Shown: positions 1 to 12,700 of the stretch, in pieces
How the letters are laid out: the number at the start of each line of letters is the position of its first letter
Position numbering within the stretch: position 1 is the first letter of the stretch
Assembly: GCA_030159075.1 (NCBI GenBank)
Contig: BROG01000635.1
Coordinates: forward strand, 135,001 to 199,000
DNA from: Atrina japonica
Taxonomy: Eukaryota; Mollusca; Bivalvia; Pterioida; Pinnidae
Length of the DNA stretch: 64,000 bases
Reading direction: 5' to 3'
Notes under the pieces: model-generated
Databases searched by the model: none
The model's input: the letters and a program-made list of their open reading frames with translations, nothing else
What the model was told of the DNA's origin: nothing
Translations under genes and position numbers: made by a program

Positions 1-126
1 CTGAGGTGGTCTTTAGGCGAGGTTCCACTGTAGTTGATAATGAGAATAAACAAAACTCCGTAATTTTATCAAATAATTTTTTCAATAAATTGTAGTCAGT
101 GGTTTGGTTAGACAGTCCGCGACAAT

Positions 127-192
127 CATAAAACCTATAAAACCTACAAAATTAACAATGTTCAGAATCATTCCCTTGATTATTGTATCGAG

Positions 193-276
<84 letters not shown>
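127..276. repeat. (CT)n microsatellite with conserved flank
   Basis: A (CT)n tract runs from about 194 to 276. The roughly 70 bp before it (127-196) reappear in reverse complement at 2135-2204, next to a (GA)n tract. The two microsatellites are therefore inverted copies of one repeat unit. Long open frames across the tract are pure Ser-Leu or Arg-Glu repeats and are not genes. Confidence 0.9.
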
Positions 277-279
<3 letters not shown>

Positions 280-705
280 CATACACACACAAACATTTTT
301 ACACATTGCTGACATAGTTACTATTTCTTCAAAATATATTATACAGCGTTGCAAAATCTGCGAATTGCTAATCAAACGACGACGAATGAGTAGAAACTAA
401 TTCAGAGAGCTGAATTAAGAAACAAACATTGAAATAAAATGTTACCTTAAGATACACAGGCATGTCATTCCATGTGGTTGATATATAGCCGTTAAGAAAA
501 ATTAACATGGTACCTCAACATTTCATTTTGATCAGGATCATTACTGTACAAAAAGAAAACCGCTTATAAAGATTTGAGCGGATTTGAATGGATATCTCTT
601 TTGTAGTTTTGTTTTATAAGTACTTAACACTGACCAGGTGACTTAACGAAACATACTCTGCAGTAATCTGCCGTGCTACGTAAAGCCAGTGTACTGTAGG
701 GTAAT

Positions 706-823
<118 letters not shown>

Positions 824-1118
824 AACACACACAAACACACGTTTACAATACGTACAAACAGAATGAGGAAGCAGACCAACTTAGATGATAGAGGACCATG
901 TATGCAGGGCAATTGTGAAATTAATTCGTTTTAACATTAAAGGTGGTGGTATACACAAAATACAGATAATAATGATTATGTACAAAGGCATTCTATTGAA
1001 TTCAAATTAATTGCTCTCACTCGGTTGATGGAAGAGTAATTGAGGAAGTCTTACAAATAATCATTGCCATAAAAAGGAAGGTCTACGGATATTAGTACTT
1101 TTACTTCCTATTGCCATA

Positions 1119-1121
<3 letters not shown>

Positions 1122-1214
<93 letters not shown>
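1122..1214. repeat. (TA)n microsatellite
   Basis: A perfect TA dinucleotide run of about 93 bases. Apart from this and the AC tract, nothing else is recognisable between about 840 and 2030. Confidence 0.97.
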
Positions 1215-1217
<3 letters not shown>

Positions 1218-2026
1218 CAAAACGTCACATTTCATAATTTTCTTCTTTAATTTCTGTAAGCGCTTTCGCCTTTACAGGCTCTTCAGACAGAATACATGTT
1301 GTTAAGATACTATTGTTATATTCACGTCCATCCGTTTACATTTAGTAAAGAAACATTGAACCAGAAATAAAATATATGTCAATTTCAGGCATAAAAGTTA
1401 TGCAATTGATATGCGGCTTGGTCCCTTAGTGTTACGCGTGCACTCATGTGTCCGTGATAGAAATTCCCCCAAAGTAGAACAAAAAAAAAAGAGGGATTTA
1501 TACATATATTCCAATTTTGTATTTTTACGTTTTTATATGATGCTTATTGGACATTTATTTAAATGTCCTCTTGAATGAAATTTAAATGAAAAGTGTAGAG
1601 AATAAATAACGATTAAATCCTTTATAATCGTGCAGGCGTTGGCGGTTTTGCCTGAAAGGCAGATTTAAATATAAACTATGTTAGTGGGAAGTTACCATTC
1701 GACAATTATTAGGCATACAAAATGCAATAAAAGATTTATCATCAAATTATTTAATATCGAATTAGAAAAGACCGGTCAGAAAAAACTATTGGATCTCCCT
1801 AAAAGTAAACTGGGAAGTGGAAATCCAGACCGGAATTTGATAGTGTATATAAGAGAATAAAATGAAGAGTTTACATCGTAATTCCAACACTTATTTCGAG
1901 CTTTTCTGAACTGCAAGACAACGATGATTTGTTTGAGGCACACACTGGTAATACATTTTCTGATAAATTATGAATAGAATTGTATATTCCTATAAATATG
2001 TGATTAAAGGGTATATAAGAAATAGG

Positions 2027-2204
<178 letters not shown>

Positions 2205-2275
2205 AGTGTGTGTAAAGTTTGATTTAATGATTCTTTATGGACAACTGCACTTTTGACCAATAGATCAACTCACAG

Positions 2276-2400
2276 ACACGGTCGTCGTGAGTATTTGTAT
2301 CCTGGACATTCTGGGGGTTAATACTTTGGTATCCGTGATTTTTATATTTTGTCCTCTTTATTTGTTCAAAGCTATAACTTTGGTATTATGTTTATGACAA
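2276..2400 (+). mobile_element. Degraded retroelement tail and dispersed-repeat fragment
   Basis: About 2300-2350 (TCCTGGACATTCT, then ACTTTGGTATC) resembles the 3' tail of the reverse-transcriptase element at 37.2 kb. Bases 2371-2396 match the terminal repeat (AACTTTGGTATTATGTTTAT) of the dispersed family described at 6952. Both lie in the presumed intron upstream of the IL-17 exon. Confidence 0.6.
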
Positions 2401-2433
2401 TTAGACTACTTTCTATCTTTCTTATATTTACAG

Positions 2434-2949
2434 GTACTGCTGTTACACGTACTACCTTTCACTTCCGGGAACATACAATGTAAAGAACCAAATCAGCTGC
2501 CAGTTTTGCGTGCTTCTTTTCTAGAGGAATCAAGTCTGATTTTGCCTGGATATGTCCGTAATATACAAAATGGAGATTTAGGTTCCATTCCAGAAATGTA
2601 TAAAAACATCACAAGAACAATGACTGAAAGAAATCCATCGTATAGTCCGCCGCCATCTCCACGATCGCACTGTTCTGTCCGTTCCACATGCCCTTGGCAT
2701 TTTGTTCTGAACAAGGACAATAATCGTATACCTAGTGAACTGGTAGAGGCTCAGTGTAAAACGAGGATGTGCAAAAGGCAGCGACGCTCTGTTTTTTCTG
2801 ACTCTATGTGTAGAGAGATTTTTTACTATGTCAAAGTACATAGAAGAGTAAGTTGTGTAAACAATATCTACCAGTACAAAGAAGTCAATGAACCGGTTGC
2901 AGCCGGTTGTTCATGTGTAGGCTCAGCCATCAATGTTATGCCAATATAA
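2434..2949 (+). CDS. IL-17-like cytokine, terminal coding exon
   Basis: This encodes the last 171 residues of a secreted IL-17-family cytokine, a cystine-knot dimer that signals through IL-17 receptors in innate immunity. The exon starts after the acceptor TTATATTTACAG at 2433 and is open from there in frame 0. The first residues (VLLLHVLPF, then TSGNIQC) look like the hydrophobic core and end of a signal peptide, so the initiator Met must lie in an upstream exon that I could not identify. The IL-17 fold region carries RSTCPWHF, EAQC, CREIFYYVKVHRRVSC and, near the end, EPVAAGCSCV. The closing Cys-x-Cys and the Pro-Trp block are characteristic of the family. A dibasic-rich stretch (CKRQRR) lies mid-domain. 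The family assignment is from motif recognition and the exact subtype is unknown. No close AATAAA was seen downstream. Confidence 0.85.
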   Translation, partial: VLLLHVLPFTSGNIQCKEPNQLPVLRASFLEESSLILPGYVRNIQNGDLGSIPEMYKNITRTMTERNPSYSPPPSPRSHCSVRSTCPWHFVLNKDNNRIPSELVEAQCKTRMCKRQRRSVFSDSMCREIFYYVKVHRRVSCVNNIYQYKEVNEPVAAGCSCVGSAINVMPI

Positions 2950-3884
2950 GAGCAAAACCACGTCCAATAGTATACTAACAACATTAAAATTTGAAAGTTG
3001 AAAATTATTATAGGAACTGTCAACAATGTGTTCTATTGAAATATAATTTGCTACTTTTGAAGAAAAACTAGTTTGAAACATATTCCGGAAATATTGCAAT
3101 ATATCATACATGTATTTTGTTTTTAAAAGACTTTGGTGCTCACAGGGGATGATTTACGTTATAAAAAATTAACGTCAAGGTTTATTGCAAAATTCGGAGC
3201 ATAAAGCACATTACAATTATACATATATATCCATGTTTTCATTTGATATTTTACTTTGGATAGATAGATTCCAATTATATATTGTTAAAATAACAAAATC
3301 ACTTAACTTTTGTAAACTTTTAAGTGTTCATAGATGTAATCCTGTTTAAAGCAATAACTTTAGAAAATATGTTTTTGGTAATGTTTTGAATTTTCCCGAA
3401 ACTATTTCATAAAATATTTACTGTGGTCATTTGAATAAGTGATCTGCTAAATTTCAATTTTTGATTTATAAAACTAAGCAAAGCATCAAACGGTATCAAA
3501 ATAAGGCTCCCGTTTCTCACATGGAATGTTATTAAATGATATCAAAGGAAGGTCATATATAACGTTAAAGTAAAACGAAAATAATCATACAGCAATGCAC
3601 TTTTACAAATGTGAGTGTAGATAAATAGCAATTGTCAGAATTTTGACTAAATGTATGCAGTATTTCTATAAGTATAGATGTATCTATACGAACATATCGT
3701 AGCTCAACTGATGTCAATTCACAGAATGAAGGACAATGCAATATATACACGATAATGACCTAATTTGCCTAAAAATGGAAAAGATATAATTGTTGTTATT
3801 TATTTGATCTATATATATGTATTTATTTGAATATAAATTATTTTTTACATAGACAAAAGTGTTGCTGTTATAAATTAATAATAC
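2950..3884. other. Non-coding interval after the IL-17 exon
   Basis: This probably contains the IL-17 3' UTR. No open frame with recognisable content, no repeat copy and no convincing polyadenylation signal were found. The sequence is plainly AT-rich. Confidence 0.5.
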
Positions 3885-3889
3885 ACACG

Positions 3890-3935
<46 letters not shown>

Positions 3936-4054
3936 GATATATATATATATAATATACACACACACATATATATATATATAGGGATTCGCAATTGTTTTCC
4001 GTGTTGAGAACATTTGTATGTATGTATATAAATATATATATATATATATGTGTA

Positions 4055-4114
<60 letters not shown>

Positions 4115-4126
4115 TGTGTGTGTGCG
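3885..4126. repeat. Compound (AC)n/(AT)n/(GT)n microsatellite
   Basis: An AC tract (about 3885-3920) runs into AT tracts to about 3980. A 40-base unique spacer follows, then AT and (GT)n from about 4026 to 4126. The AC/AT part and the AT/GT part are mirrored, so the block could fold back on itself. Confidence 0.95.
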
Positions 4127-4129
4127 TGT

Positions 4130-5710
4130 AATTTGCCGTGTGTATTCTAATGGATTTGGAGCCTCGTTCATCCACTGGTACATTGATCATTTTTACTACA
4201 AATACTTTATATGCTCTGGAATCTGAATGAAGATGATATTACTGTTAACATTTTAAAATTCCGTCGATTGGAATGTTATTTTTCTAAAAACAACATTTCA
4301 ACCCAACCTGGTCTGAATCCACAGGAAATAATGTTTTATTTAGATGCGAAGGGGTTAAAGGATAAAATAACTAAGAACTTGTAACAGTTTAAGCGTTTGA
4401 TAATGTTAAATTGACATTGTAGAAATTTTAACTTAAAGAATCAATTTATATATATGTAATGAAAGATCTTTGCCAATATGTATTTAACAAAACACGTGAC
4501 TGCCTGAAATGTAAAAATATAACGTCACCTTGGTTTCAAAGGTAGGTCATGACCATGCTTGACGTAGTTTGACAGCAGATCAATGACAGATACATGACTA
4601 TCATACAAAAATTCAATTTGGATCCGATGCACTGAAAGAAATTGAAAATAAGAAACATGAAACAATATGAAACAATATTCCCTTGGCAGCAAGAGTTTTT
4701 AAAATGTCATTTTAGTATAAAGTTCAATGCAACAAGGCCGTTGAACTTTTTGACACCTGGAAGATGTCAAAAAGGCAAGATTAACGTAAACAACAGAAAG
4801 ACAAAGAAGCTGACATGGAAAGATCACAGGCGCAACAGGTGATGAAAAAGTGCAGGGTCGAAATGGGATTTAATATGAGAAATTGTTGCAAGGGATAGTG
4901 TACATCAAGGTTAATATGAAGAAGATTTGAAAGGTTGAACTTCAAGGGCGAATTTATTGACAGAAACTGGTTTCGGTTTTGTAAATGGTTTTAAACTGAA
5001 AAGAACGACATGTTTGCATTTTCAAAATGGCTGACATATTAGTACTGGCTCTGGCTTAATGGGTATTACAGTATCTAAACATTACCTAGGCAGTGTGCGA
5101 TACCAATATGTATTTCAATGACGTTTGTGGATTTATATGTTAAGTTTAAGAGTCTAGGGTTTGAGAAATCTGTCTATTTTACAAGCGCAGATGAACTTGC
5201 TGTTTGAGTGACAACTGCGTGTTTTTTACCATATACAAAATACTGAAACCAAGTCCACAGGTCGTTTGGTCGGTTTCAAGAACTGGTTTGAAACTATTAG
5301 TGTTCAAACCAGTTTGATGCAATAATTGAATGGTAAACCAAAGTATTTATAGACAGAATTCAGTTTATAGACGGTAAATTCGCCCTTAGTCTTTCTGTAA
5401 TTGAACCAAAGTCAACTATATATTTTACCTTGAAACTGTAAACATCCAGGTCAAGGGAAAAAACAAAGGTTACAGGGGATGGCGTTCATCACGGTACATC
5501 TACGTCTGATTTAAAAATTACAACTCATACAATCTTTCTGTAGGCCTAATTGAATTTAAAGGGACATTAGCTGTGTTTTTTTTAAAATCTTTTTTACCAT
5601 TTAGATTGATGAACAAATAAATGAGAAATACACAGGCATAACAATTCCTAAAATTTTATATACTTTGTGAAAATTGCTAAAGAAACCCAGTTTGGCAATT
5701 ATTCGTTTGC
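4130..5710. other. Intergenic, nothing recognised
   Basis: I see no gene, RNA or repeat I can name here. The short open frame at 4642-4842 is low-complexity and lacks any family motif. Confidence 0.5.
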
Positions 5711-5815
5711 AATATTATTAACAATACCAAAGTTACAGTGTTACAAAGGAGCCCAAACAAATGCTCGGGACGATCGTTTCTGTCAATGTGACTTTATCAG
5801 TTGAGTTCAGGTTTA
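5711..5815 (-). repeat. Fragment of the dispersed direct-repeat-ended family
   Basis: The reverse complement matches the end of the family at 6952-7343: AATACCAAAGTTA, then CGATCGTTTCTGTCAAT and a TCAGTTGAG block. Only the terminal third of the element is present and it is diverged. Confidence 0.7.
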
Positions 5816-6186
5816 ATATAATTGTTTATTTCCGAAAGAAAAAGTGGTGTCATGCATATAAATAATTCGACCTTATTATTTGTATATGCATACGACACTG
5901 CATCTGACCTTATTTTTACAAAATATATAGGAATACAAGAATTTTTATGCCTGTGTAGATCAATAGCTTTTATTTGTTTATATACAGACACCTAATTAGT
6001 TAACACAGAAATATAGTAAAGTGGCACATCTGGATTGTTTTAAAACCAAAACAATACATGTAGTCTGTTTTTTTAAAAACAGGGATGTACAGATAAAATG
6101 TGAATATAATATTTTTGTTGTCGAAAACAAATCTGTCACTCCCATTTTGATCCAATTTTTACTCACTTTGTTTGTAAACATGTGCC

Positions 6187-6397
6187 AATGGGACTAATTT
6201 ATGTACCATGTGATACCCGATAACATTTGTGTGGGACTATTGTTTCTATACATGATGGAATGATGCTAGCTGAGGATATCCCGCGGTAACGTCATTTCAG
6301 TAGGAAGATTACGTAGAGTTACGTTCCATCACCACTGGAGATACTAGTACCCCACAAATGTTATCGGTTATCACGTGGTACATGAATTAGTCCCATT
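6187..6397. mobile_element. MITE with ~50-bp terminal inverted repeats
   Basis: The ends are long inverted repeats. The left starts AATGGGACTAATTTATGTAC and runs to about 6237. The right (about 6345-6397) is its near-perfect reverse complement, ending GTCCCATT. The 211-bp element has no coding capacity, so it is a non-autonomous DNA transposon. No clear target-site duplication was seen. Confidence 0.85.
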
Positions 6398-6492
6398 TAC
6401 CTTGGTAGACTAAAAATGCATTTTTGGAAAACACAGCTAATGTAACTTTAATCCAAATACATGTATATATAAAACCTTATGACTGAAAATAT

Positions 6493-6560
6493 TCGTCTCC
6501 ATATGAGTGAAAGATTCTTGAGTGGGACGTTAAACAACAATAAACAAACAAACAAAAAAG
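6493..6560 (+). mobile_element. SINE family 2, 3' tail fragment
   Basis: This matches the tail of the SINE at 44.5-44.8 kb: CATATGAGTGAAAGATTCTT, then GAGTGGGACGTTAAACAAC, ending in an A-rich CAAA tract. Only the 3' end is present, as expected from 5' truncation during reverse transcription. Confidence 0.8.
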
Positions 6561-6951
6561 ACTGAAAATATTCAATATCAAAACCAAAGGTTGTAACGGA
6601 GAGCTCTCATCCAAGTTTATAGACGTGAAGTTTCAAAAAGGTATCTCAATGTCATTCAGTGGTCTTTCTGAAGCTATACCAAACGGTTGACACAGATATC
6701 GCCTTTCCTGTACCCAATTTCACTTCTATATCCACACAAAAATACTGCAATTTATCTATCGGGACCCCGCACCATAAAACTTTAAAACAGAACTACGTGT
6801 ATTCAAGTCTAAAAATATTACTCCAAATTAATCCTGGTTATCTAATTAGCTTTGCAGGCCAATTTTAGAATATATTCTTAAGAATTAAATAAATTATGTT
6901 TCGTGCTAGGCACTTATAAAGATGTCAGAGTCAAAAAGAACATCGCTATTA

Positions 6952-7343
6952 TAACTTCGGTATTATGTTTATAGTATTTATAACCACTAGGTCGTTGCCA
7001 CTGCTGGTGGACCGTTTGAGTCCCCGAGGGTATACATAAACCTAGTACCTGGTATTTCGGTACCAGCTGTTCATCTTATACTAAAGTAATATTTGGCACT
7101 GTTAACACTATTTCAATTCGAAAATTGTCTAAAGCTAAGATAGTCATTTTTTCACAGTGGTTACTCTTAGACGGATTTCGGCTATACTTTTAGAGATATT
7201 ATTTGGCCTTGTATGATACAACTTTATTTTTAGAAAATACACATACTTTTTTAAATTGGAGCTCAACTGATGAAGTCTAATTGACAGAAACGATATCGTC
7301 TTGAGAATTTTAACTTCGGTATTATGTTTATAGTAATTATAAA
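6952..7343 (+). repeat. Dispersed family member with direct terminal repeats
   Basis: About 390 bp bounded at both ends by the same-orientation sequence AACTTCGGTATTATGTTTAT (6953 and 7312). The body includes CGTTGCCACTGCTGGTGGAC, ATTATTTGGCCTTGTATGAT and ACAGAAACGATATCGTCTTG. Related copies or fragments occur at 2371, 5711, 8669, 29541, 32904 and 53302-53787. It has no coding capacity. Terminal direct repeats, without inverted repeats, suit a solo monomer of a tandem repeat or an unusual non-autonomous element. Confidence 0.85.
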
Positions 7344-8668
7344 ATTACTTTGACCAAGTGGTTTTGATTGATTTCTTGCAAAAAGATAAACCATATCATA
7401 AAGGCATGTTGTCTCTGAAAATCGTACTTTTGCCATTATTAAAAAATGCAAATGGCCAATGCGTGTCAAACTAGAAAAAAAAAACAATATGTACACAAGT
7501 CGATCTAATTCTAATGGGATTTCTTTTTAAATACATTTCCCAATGCATCAAGTTATTTTTCATTACGGCCTCAAGCTGTACACCACAGTGGGAATTTTTC
7601 ATCATATTGGGAAAAAACAAATGGGATTTGCATTTAGAATGGGCCCAATATTTGACACTTTAGAAACTATAATAAAAAAGGCCTGCTTGACCTTCAACTA
7701 ACTGAAGTGATAGTCAGTCAGGGAGTTTCCAGTCTATCGTAGTTGGTCAAAATAAAGCCTCATTCCAAATGCAAAAACATGCATTTTTTCTCAATCTGTT
7801 CAAAATTTCCCAATATGTTGTTTCCAGGTTCCCTCAACAGACCTATCCCTGTTATGTGACTTTCATCACCACATGACCTAAATATAAGCATATTTTGGTC
7901 AAAACAGCAGGTACAGTAGTTCTCATATCATAATCAACAAATACAATTAATACAAAAATTTCCCACCATTTGATGAGGCAGAGACTAATAATAGAGGCTT
8001 GGATGGTGTAACATAGAAATACACTTCAGTCGTAATTTCATTCTTTAAAATGGGAAACGGGTTGAATCAAATGTCATTCATCCACAGATATTTATCTGGT
8101 TTATTTTTCTTTCTGGAATCCGAACACTTGCACCACTTGCTTTTTTATTCCGTATGATTCATTCCTAACTTTGTTTACTTCGTGTTTCCAGTGACAATTA
8201 GGTACTAGAAAATGTTAAAAGTCAGTCATGATCAGCGCAATGCAACTGTTACGGATCACGGAAACAATGTATTCAAGTCAACTTACAATGAATTAAAAGA
8301 GGGTCTTGTATTTTCAAAATTAATGACTGTTCAAGAAATAAAAAAAAAAAGATTATACACAAATATTCTGAGTTTGATACTGTTGATTTCATAGAGTTTG
8401 ATTGGATTTTCCGGATCATCACACTGTACTTTTCTGAATCCATATCACTCCTGTCTATAACTGATGATATAGTAAACAAAGCTGGACTACTTTTACCATG
8501 GTAATAACGATGAAAGTTACCTCGATCAATGAACATACTCCATATTTGTACATTTGATATTTTCTTGTGCAACCTACTCCCCCAATAGCAACAGTGCCAG
8601 AATGTACTGAGCTCAATGTAAACAAATCCATATTCTACCGTGTGACACATCCGTATCCAATTGATTAG

Positions 8669-8988
8669 TACTTTGGGATTATGTTTATAATATTTATAAC
8701 TACTAGGCCGTTGCCACTGCTGGTGGACCGTTTGAGTTCCCAAGGACTAAAAAAAAAACCTAGTACCTGGTATTTCAGTAACACCATTTAAATTCGAAAA
8801 TGTTCTAAAGCTAAGATAATCATTTTGGCTATACTTTTAGAGATATTATTTGGCCTTGTATGATACCACTTTATCTTTAGAAAATACACATACTTTTCAA
8901 ATTGGAGCTCAACTGATGAAGTCTAATTGACAGAAATGATATCGTCTTTAGCATTACAACTTTGGGATTATGTTTATAATATTTATTA
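8669..8988 (+). repeat. Dispersed family member with direct terminal repeats, second copy
   Basis: This is the same family as 6952-7343, shortened to about 320 bp by internal deletions. The terminal direct repeats here read CTTTGGGATTATGTTTATAA at both ends. The two copies of the terminal repeat match each other better than those of the neighbouring element, which points to duplication or gene conversion within the element. The antisense open frame over its start (8743-8273) is an artefact. Confidence 0.85.
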
Positions 8989-9011
8989 TGGATGGATATG
9001 TAATAAATTTA

Positions 9012-9184
9012 TCATTATAACAGTAACTTGATTCTAAGATCCGGATCATGTTTTGTTGACAGAGGCAGATCATCAGATCAAACTCGACGCTTCGCTTCTC
9101 GTTTGATCCGATGATCTTCCCCTGTCAACTCGACATGTTCCAGCTCTTACACGACTTAGGATCAAGTTACTGTTATAATAATCT
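9012..9184. mobile_element. Near-palindromic MITE
   Basis: The left half (ATTATAACAGTAACTTGATT, then GGCAGATCATCAGATCAAAC) is mirrored by the right half (GTTTGATCCGATGATCT, then GATCAAGTTACTGTTATAAT), leaving only a short central loop near 9091-9107. The whole 170 bp could form a hairpin. It has no coding capacity. Confidence 0.85.
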
Positions 9185-9251
9185 CTATGTACATGTAAAA
9201 AAAAACAATTAAACAAGGTGATTTTATGGCAGTTTCCAAAAAAAGATGACA

Positions 9252-9257
9252 TTTATT
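9252..9257 (-). terminator. Polyadenylation signal of MRPS30
   Basis: AATAAA on the minus strand (TTTATT on plus), 70 bp beyond the MRPS30 stop codon. It is the first canonical signal downstream of that gene. Confidence 0.75.
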
Positions 9258-9326
9258 GGAAAATTATTACATATAAAATCTCTATTAGATCTGAAAGCTT
9301 ATCGTGTTTTTAACATGAGTCAAATA

Positions 9327-9715
9327 TTATCGGCTTTTGTCATAAACAACTTCCTCAATAACTATTTCCTCCTTCTTTTTATGTGGAATCCATGACACTT
9401 TCTTCTCAAGGTCTGGAGAATTGGAAGGAAGTGTAGCTTTCAACTTGTAACCACGGTCAACAGTTTTAATTGTCAAGAACTTCAATAAAGTCTTGAAAAC
9501 ATCGTCATTGAAACCTTTCACTTCTCCATTTTCAATAACATCATACAAGTTCTCTTCCTTTGTATACCAGCATAAATTACGAAGTGGATTTGCTTCATCG
9601 TTTTTCCACAGGTGTAGAGTGTTCAGTTGATATGCAAAGAAGCCCATTTTCTGGCCGTCAGTTACGATTGATTGTGTTGTAAATGGATACGTAATATCTA
9701 TGAATGTATTGAACC
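9327..9715 (-). CDS. MRPS30: MRPS30 coding exon 4 (terminal)
   Basis: Follows the acceptor TTTTTTTTTCAG, read on the minus strand just above 9715. The first two bases complete a Gly codon, then 128 codons run to the stop at 9327. It contains the best conserved block of the family (KGFNDDV). Confidence 0.92.
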
Positions 9716-12700
9716 CTGAAAAAAAAATTGTAAAATTCTTATATACAATTTTTCATATATTTACAAAATGAAGCTCACAATTTTCTAACTGTTATTTGTT
9801 TTCATGTGCAATGGTGCAATGTGTATAACCTTATTCTAAGTCGCATTTTCATTGTTCAAATATATCACACCTATGAAGTAATTCACATGTGACCCTATAG
9901 TTCATTTTGTTAGATCCTATACACAATATATCAGAAAATAGGAGCGGTTTTGGACTCGCAGAGTAAAAATAATAAAAATTAATATTAACAGTTCGCTCTA
10001 TACAGCAACAGAATATATAACCAGCAGTAAAAGTTCAGGGCCCACAACATACAAATGGACATCATTTACACTGCAGCTGAAAAATTTTATGTATTCATTG
10101 CATACAGTTATTGATGCTAAAGAAAATAATTGCTTATACAAAACAAAAATTTAACAATCTCCAAACCTATTAAATTCTTAATTCCATATAATAAAAAACT
10201 TTTTGTAATGTTTTATGGGAAAATCATCAGTTTGAATACTCTTATAATTTACATTGATTTAAACACATACCAGTAGTAGTGAGAAAAATTGTACAAGAAT
10301 AATAATAATAATAATAAATATAATGAGACAATACTGATACATGCATCATTCAGAAAATATATATACAATATATCTATCAAAATAACAATAAATAAATAAA
10401 TTACAAAATTGAATAAATATTTTTTTTTTTTTGCAGGCAAGCAGATTTTCATGGTGGGCAACCAAAATTTCGGTAGCACTTGCCCGGCTTAACCAGTTGT
10501 TCTAATTGTTAAGGTCAAGTCCTGGTAGTAATGGTCAGTTTGTTGATTTTATATAAAGAAACGAATAACGAATATTCTTTTCTGATGTTTTGTCTTTTAT
10601 CAAATTAATATTTCTCTTTGTGAAACCCCGAAATATTAGTCTGGCCAGGTCTGAACAGCAATGTCCTTGTACAATTTTTTTATTTTTCCTTTCATTAAAA
10701 TTTGAAAAAACGTGTTTTTTTTTAACAAATAAAGAAAAAATTGTCAAAACTTATATTAATGGAAAAATCCCTGTTTTCGAACTGTTTTAATTCTTTCAAA
10801 AAGTTTCTGAAATGCAGGATTTGGCTTTAAATTAAAAAAAATTTCTTGGGGAGGGGGACGAGGAGGACATATTTGAAAGGCTTTCATCATCCTCACCAAA
10901 TGGCTAATGCTTCTCTAGCTAGGCTACCAGTTTTTAATCTCCATAAGCTGAGGCGGCAGGTGGCTACTTATATTAGTATATAAAAACAGTAAGCCTTGTT
11001 CCCTTTTTACCAATGTACTCAGCTGGAAGTATGTAAATCACGCACATCAAAGTAGGTGCCATGTCCACTTACCTTGGTAATAAGCTTGAGCCACTGTCCA
11101 GAGGAAACCATGATTCATTCCCAGTCCTCGTCTAGCTAATACAACATGATCGGCACCATACCCTTTCTCACATTTTTTAAGCGAAATTAGTTCAGAATTC
11201 AGCACTGACAGGAAACCAAATTGGTTTTGGTCGCCTACGTTGAAGCCTGGTGAATAACCAACATTTGAAATCAATAAGTGTTATTGTTCCATGTACCGTA
11301 ATGAAAATATTCTGTTTTTAACGCATGTACATTTACATGTATCAATAATAATACACACGATCATTACATAGTTCTATATATATATAGAGGGGCTGAAAAT
11401 TCCTTAAGTCCGAGGTCCAAGACCTACATATTTTACTTTCAGACTCTGTCGTTTTCTTGCTGTGTGGGTCCAAGGACCTAGCAAGTCTGAATCAATGAAT
11501 GACTATTCTGTCAACTTCTTTATTTCTAAACTTTATTTATTTCCTTTGTAAAGTTAAATTGTCATTTTCTCATATGATTTTGGCAGTTTTTGGTTTATAT
11601 AATTTTGTGTTCCCACCTTTGATAATTGTTTTTTTGTATTGATTGATTATATTAAAACTCTGACTTAAATTTATTGTTATTCGACCCATAAGTTTATGTT
11701 AGAGGACCGGACCCAGGCAAAATTAAAAAAAAAAAGTCCTGAACTCAAGCAGCTTAAAGAAAATGTTCAGCCCCTGTATATATTTTACATGTGTACATTG
11801 TATTTTACTCAGTTAGGATTTCGACCTTTGCATAGCTATGATTTACCAATTTCCTGAATCCGCCTGTCATCTGACAGTTCGAAATTAGAATCATCATTTA
11901 CAAAATTTTCAGCGTCTTCTTTTATGACACCAACTTTACGGTAGTTATATTATGAAGAAATAAAAGTTCTGATAATATAATACGTAATTTAGTTAACATT
12001 ATTAGTTTTCAGTAGTAAACAAGGTGAATGAGCCCTATATTAACTATAAACACGTATATACGTTGTAGAAACTTCAAAATTACATCTGACCCACTAAGCA
12101 GCAAGAGTCTGGTTATTTATATAAGCAACCCCAGCTCAAAATTTTAAAGTGATCTACCTTGTTTAACATTGTAGAGCTAATTAAACCCTTTCCAAAACAG
12201 TTTAAATTATCTTGATATCTTAAGTGTGTCAAAAGTTATGCCGATTTTAAGTTTGGAAAATCCGGCCATTTACTGGAATTTGTTGTACTAGATTACTACA
12301 TAAGGAGGCTGGCGTGTAGCTGAACTGCCAACGAACACATTTTCAGTTTTTTTTATGTAATTTCCTTATTACTTGAGATATCTTTCTAAACTTTTACACC
12401 CAGCATGATTTTTTCATGCTGAATCCATTTCCGCAGTCAAAAAATTGTTATGACCACTATTTTTTAGTAAAAATGAACAAGAAATGCAAAAAAATTGTAT
12501 GTTGCGAAACCGTGGATGAAAATATTTTCATTTTTTTCCCCTTTAATTTCATATTATTATGAGTTATCTTTCTAAACTTTTGCAACTAGCATGATTTTTT
12601 CATGTTGAATCTATTTCTGCAGTCAAAAAACTGTAATGAACATTCTTTCTTAGTGAAAAAAATGAACAAGAAAAGCAAAAAAAATCATTTATAAACAACA

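Noticed and set aside
8273..8743. 156-codon minus-strand ORF
   Set aside because: It runs across the end of a dispersed repeat and AT-rich sequence, with no domain, composition or splice support.
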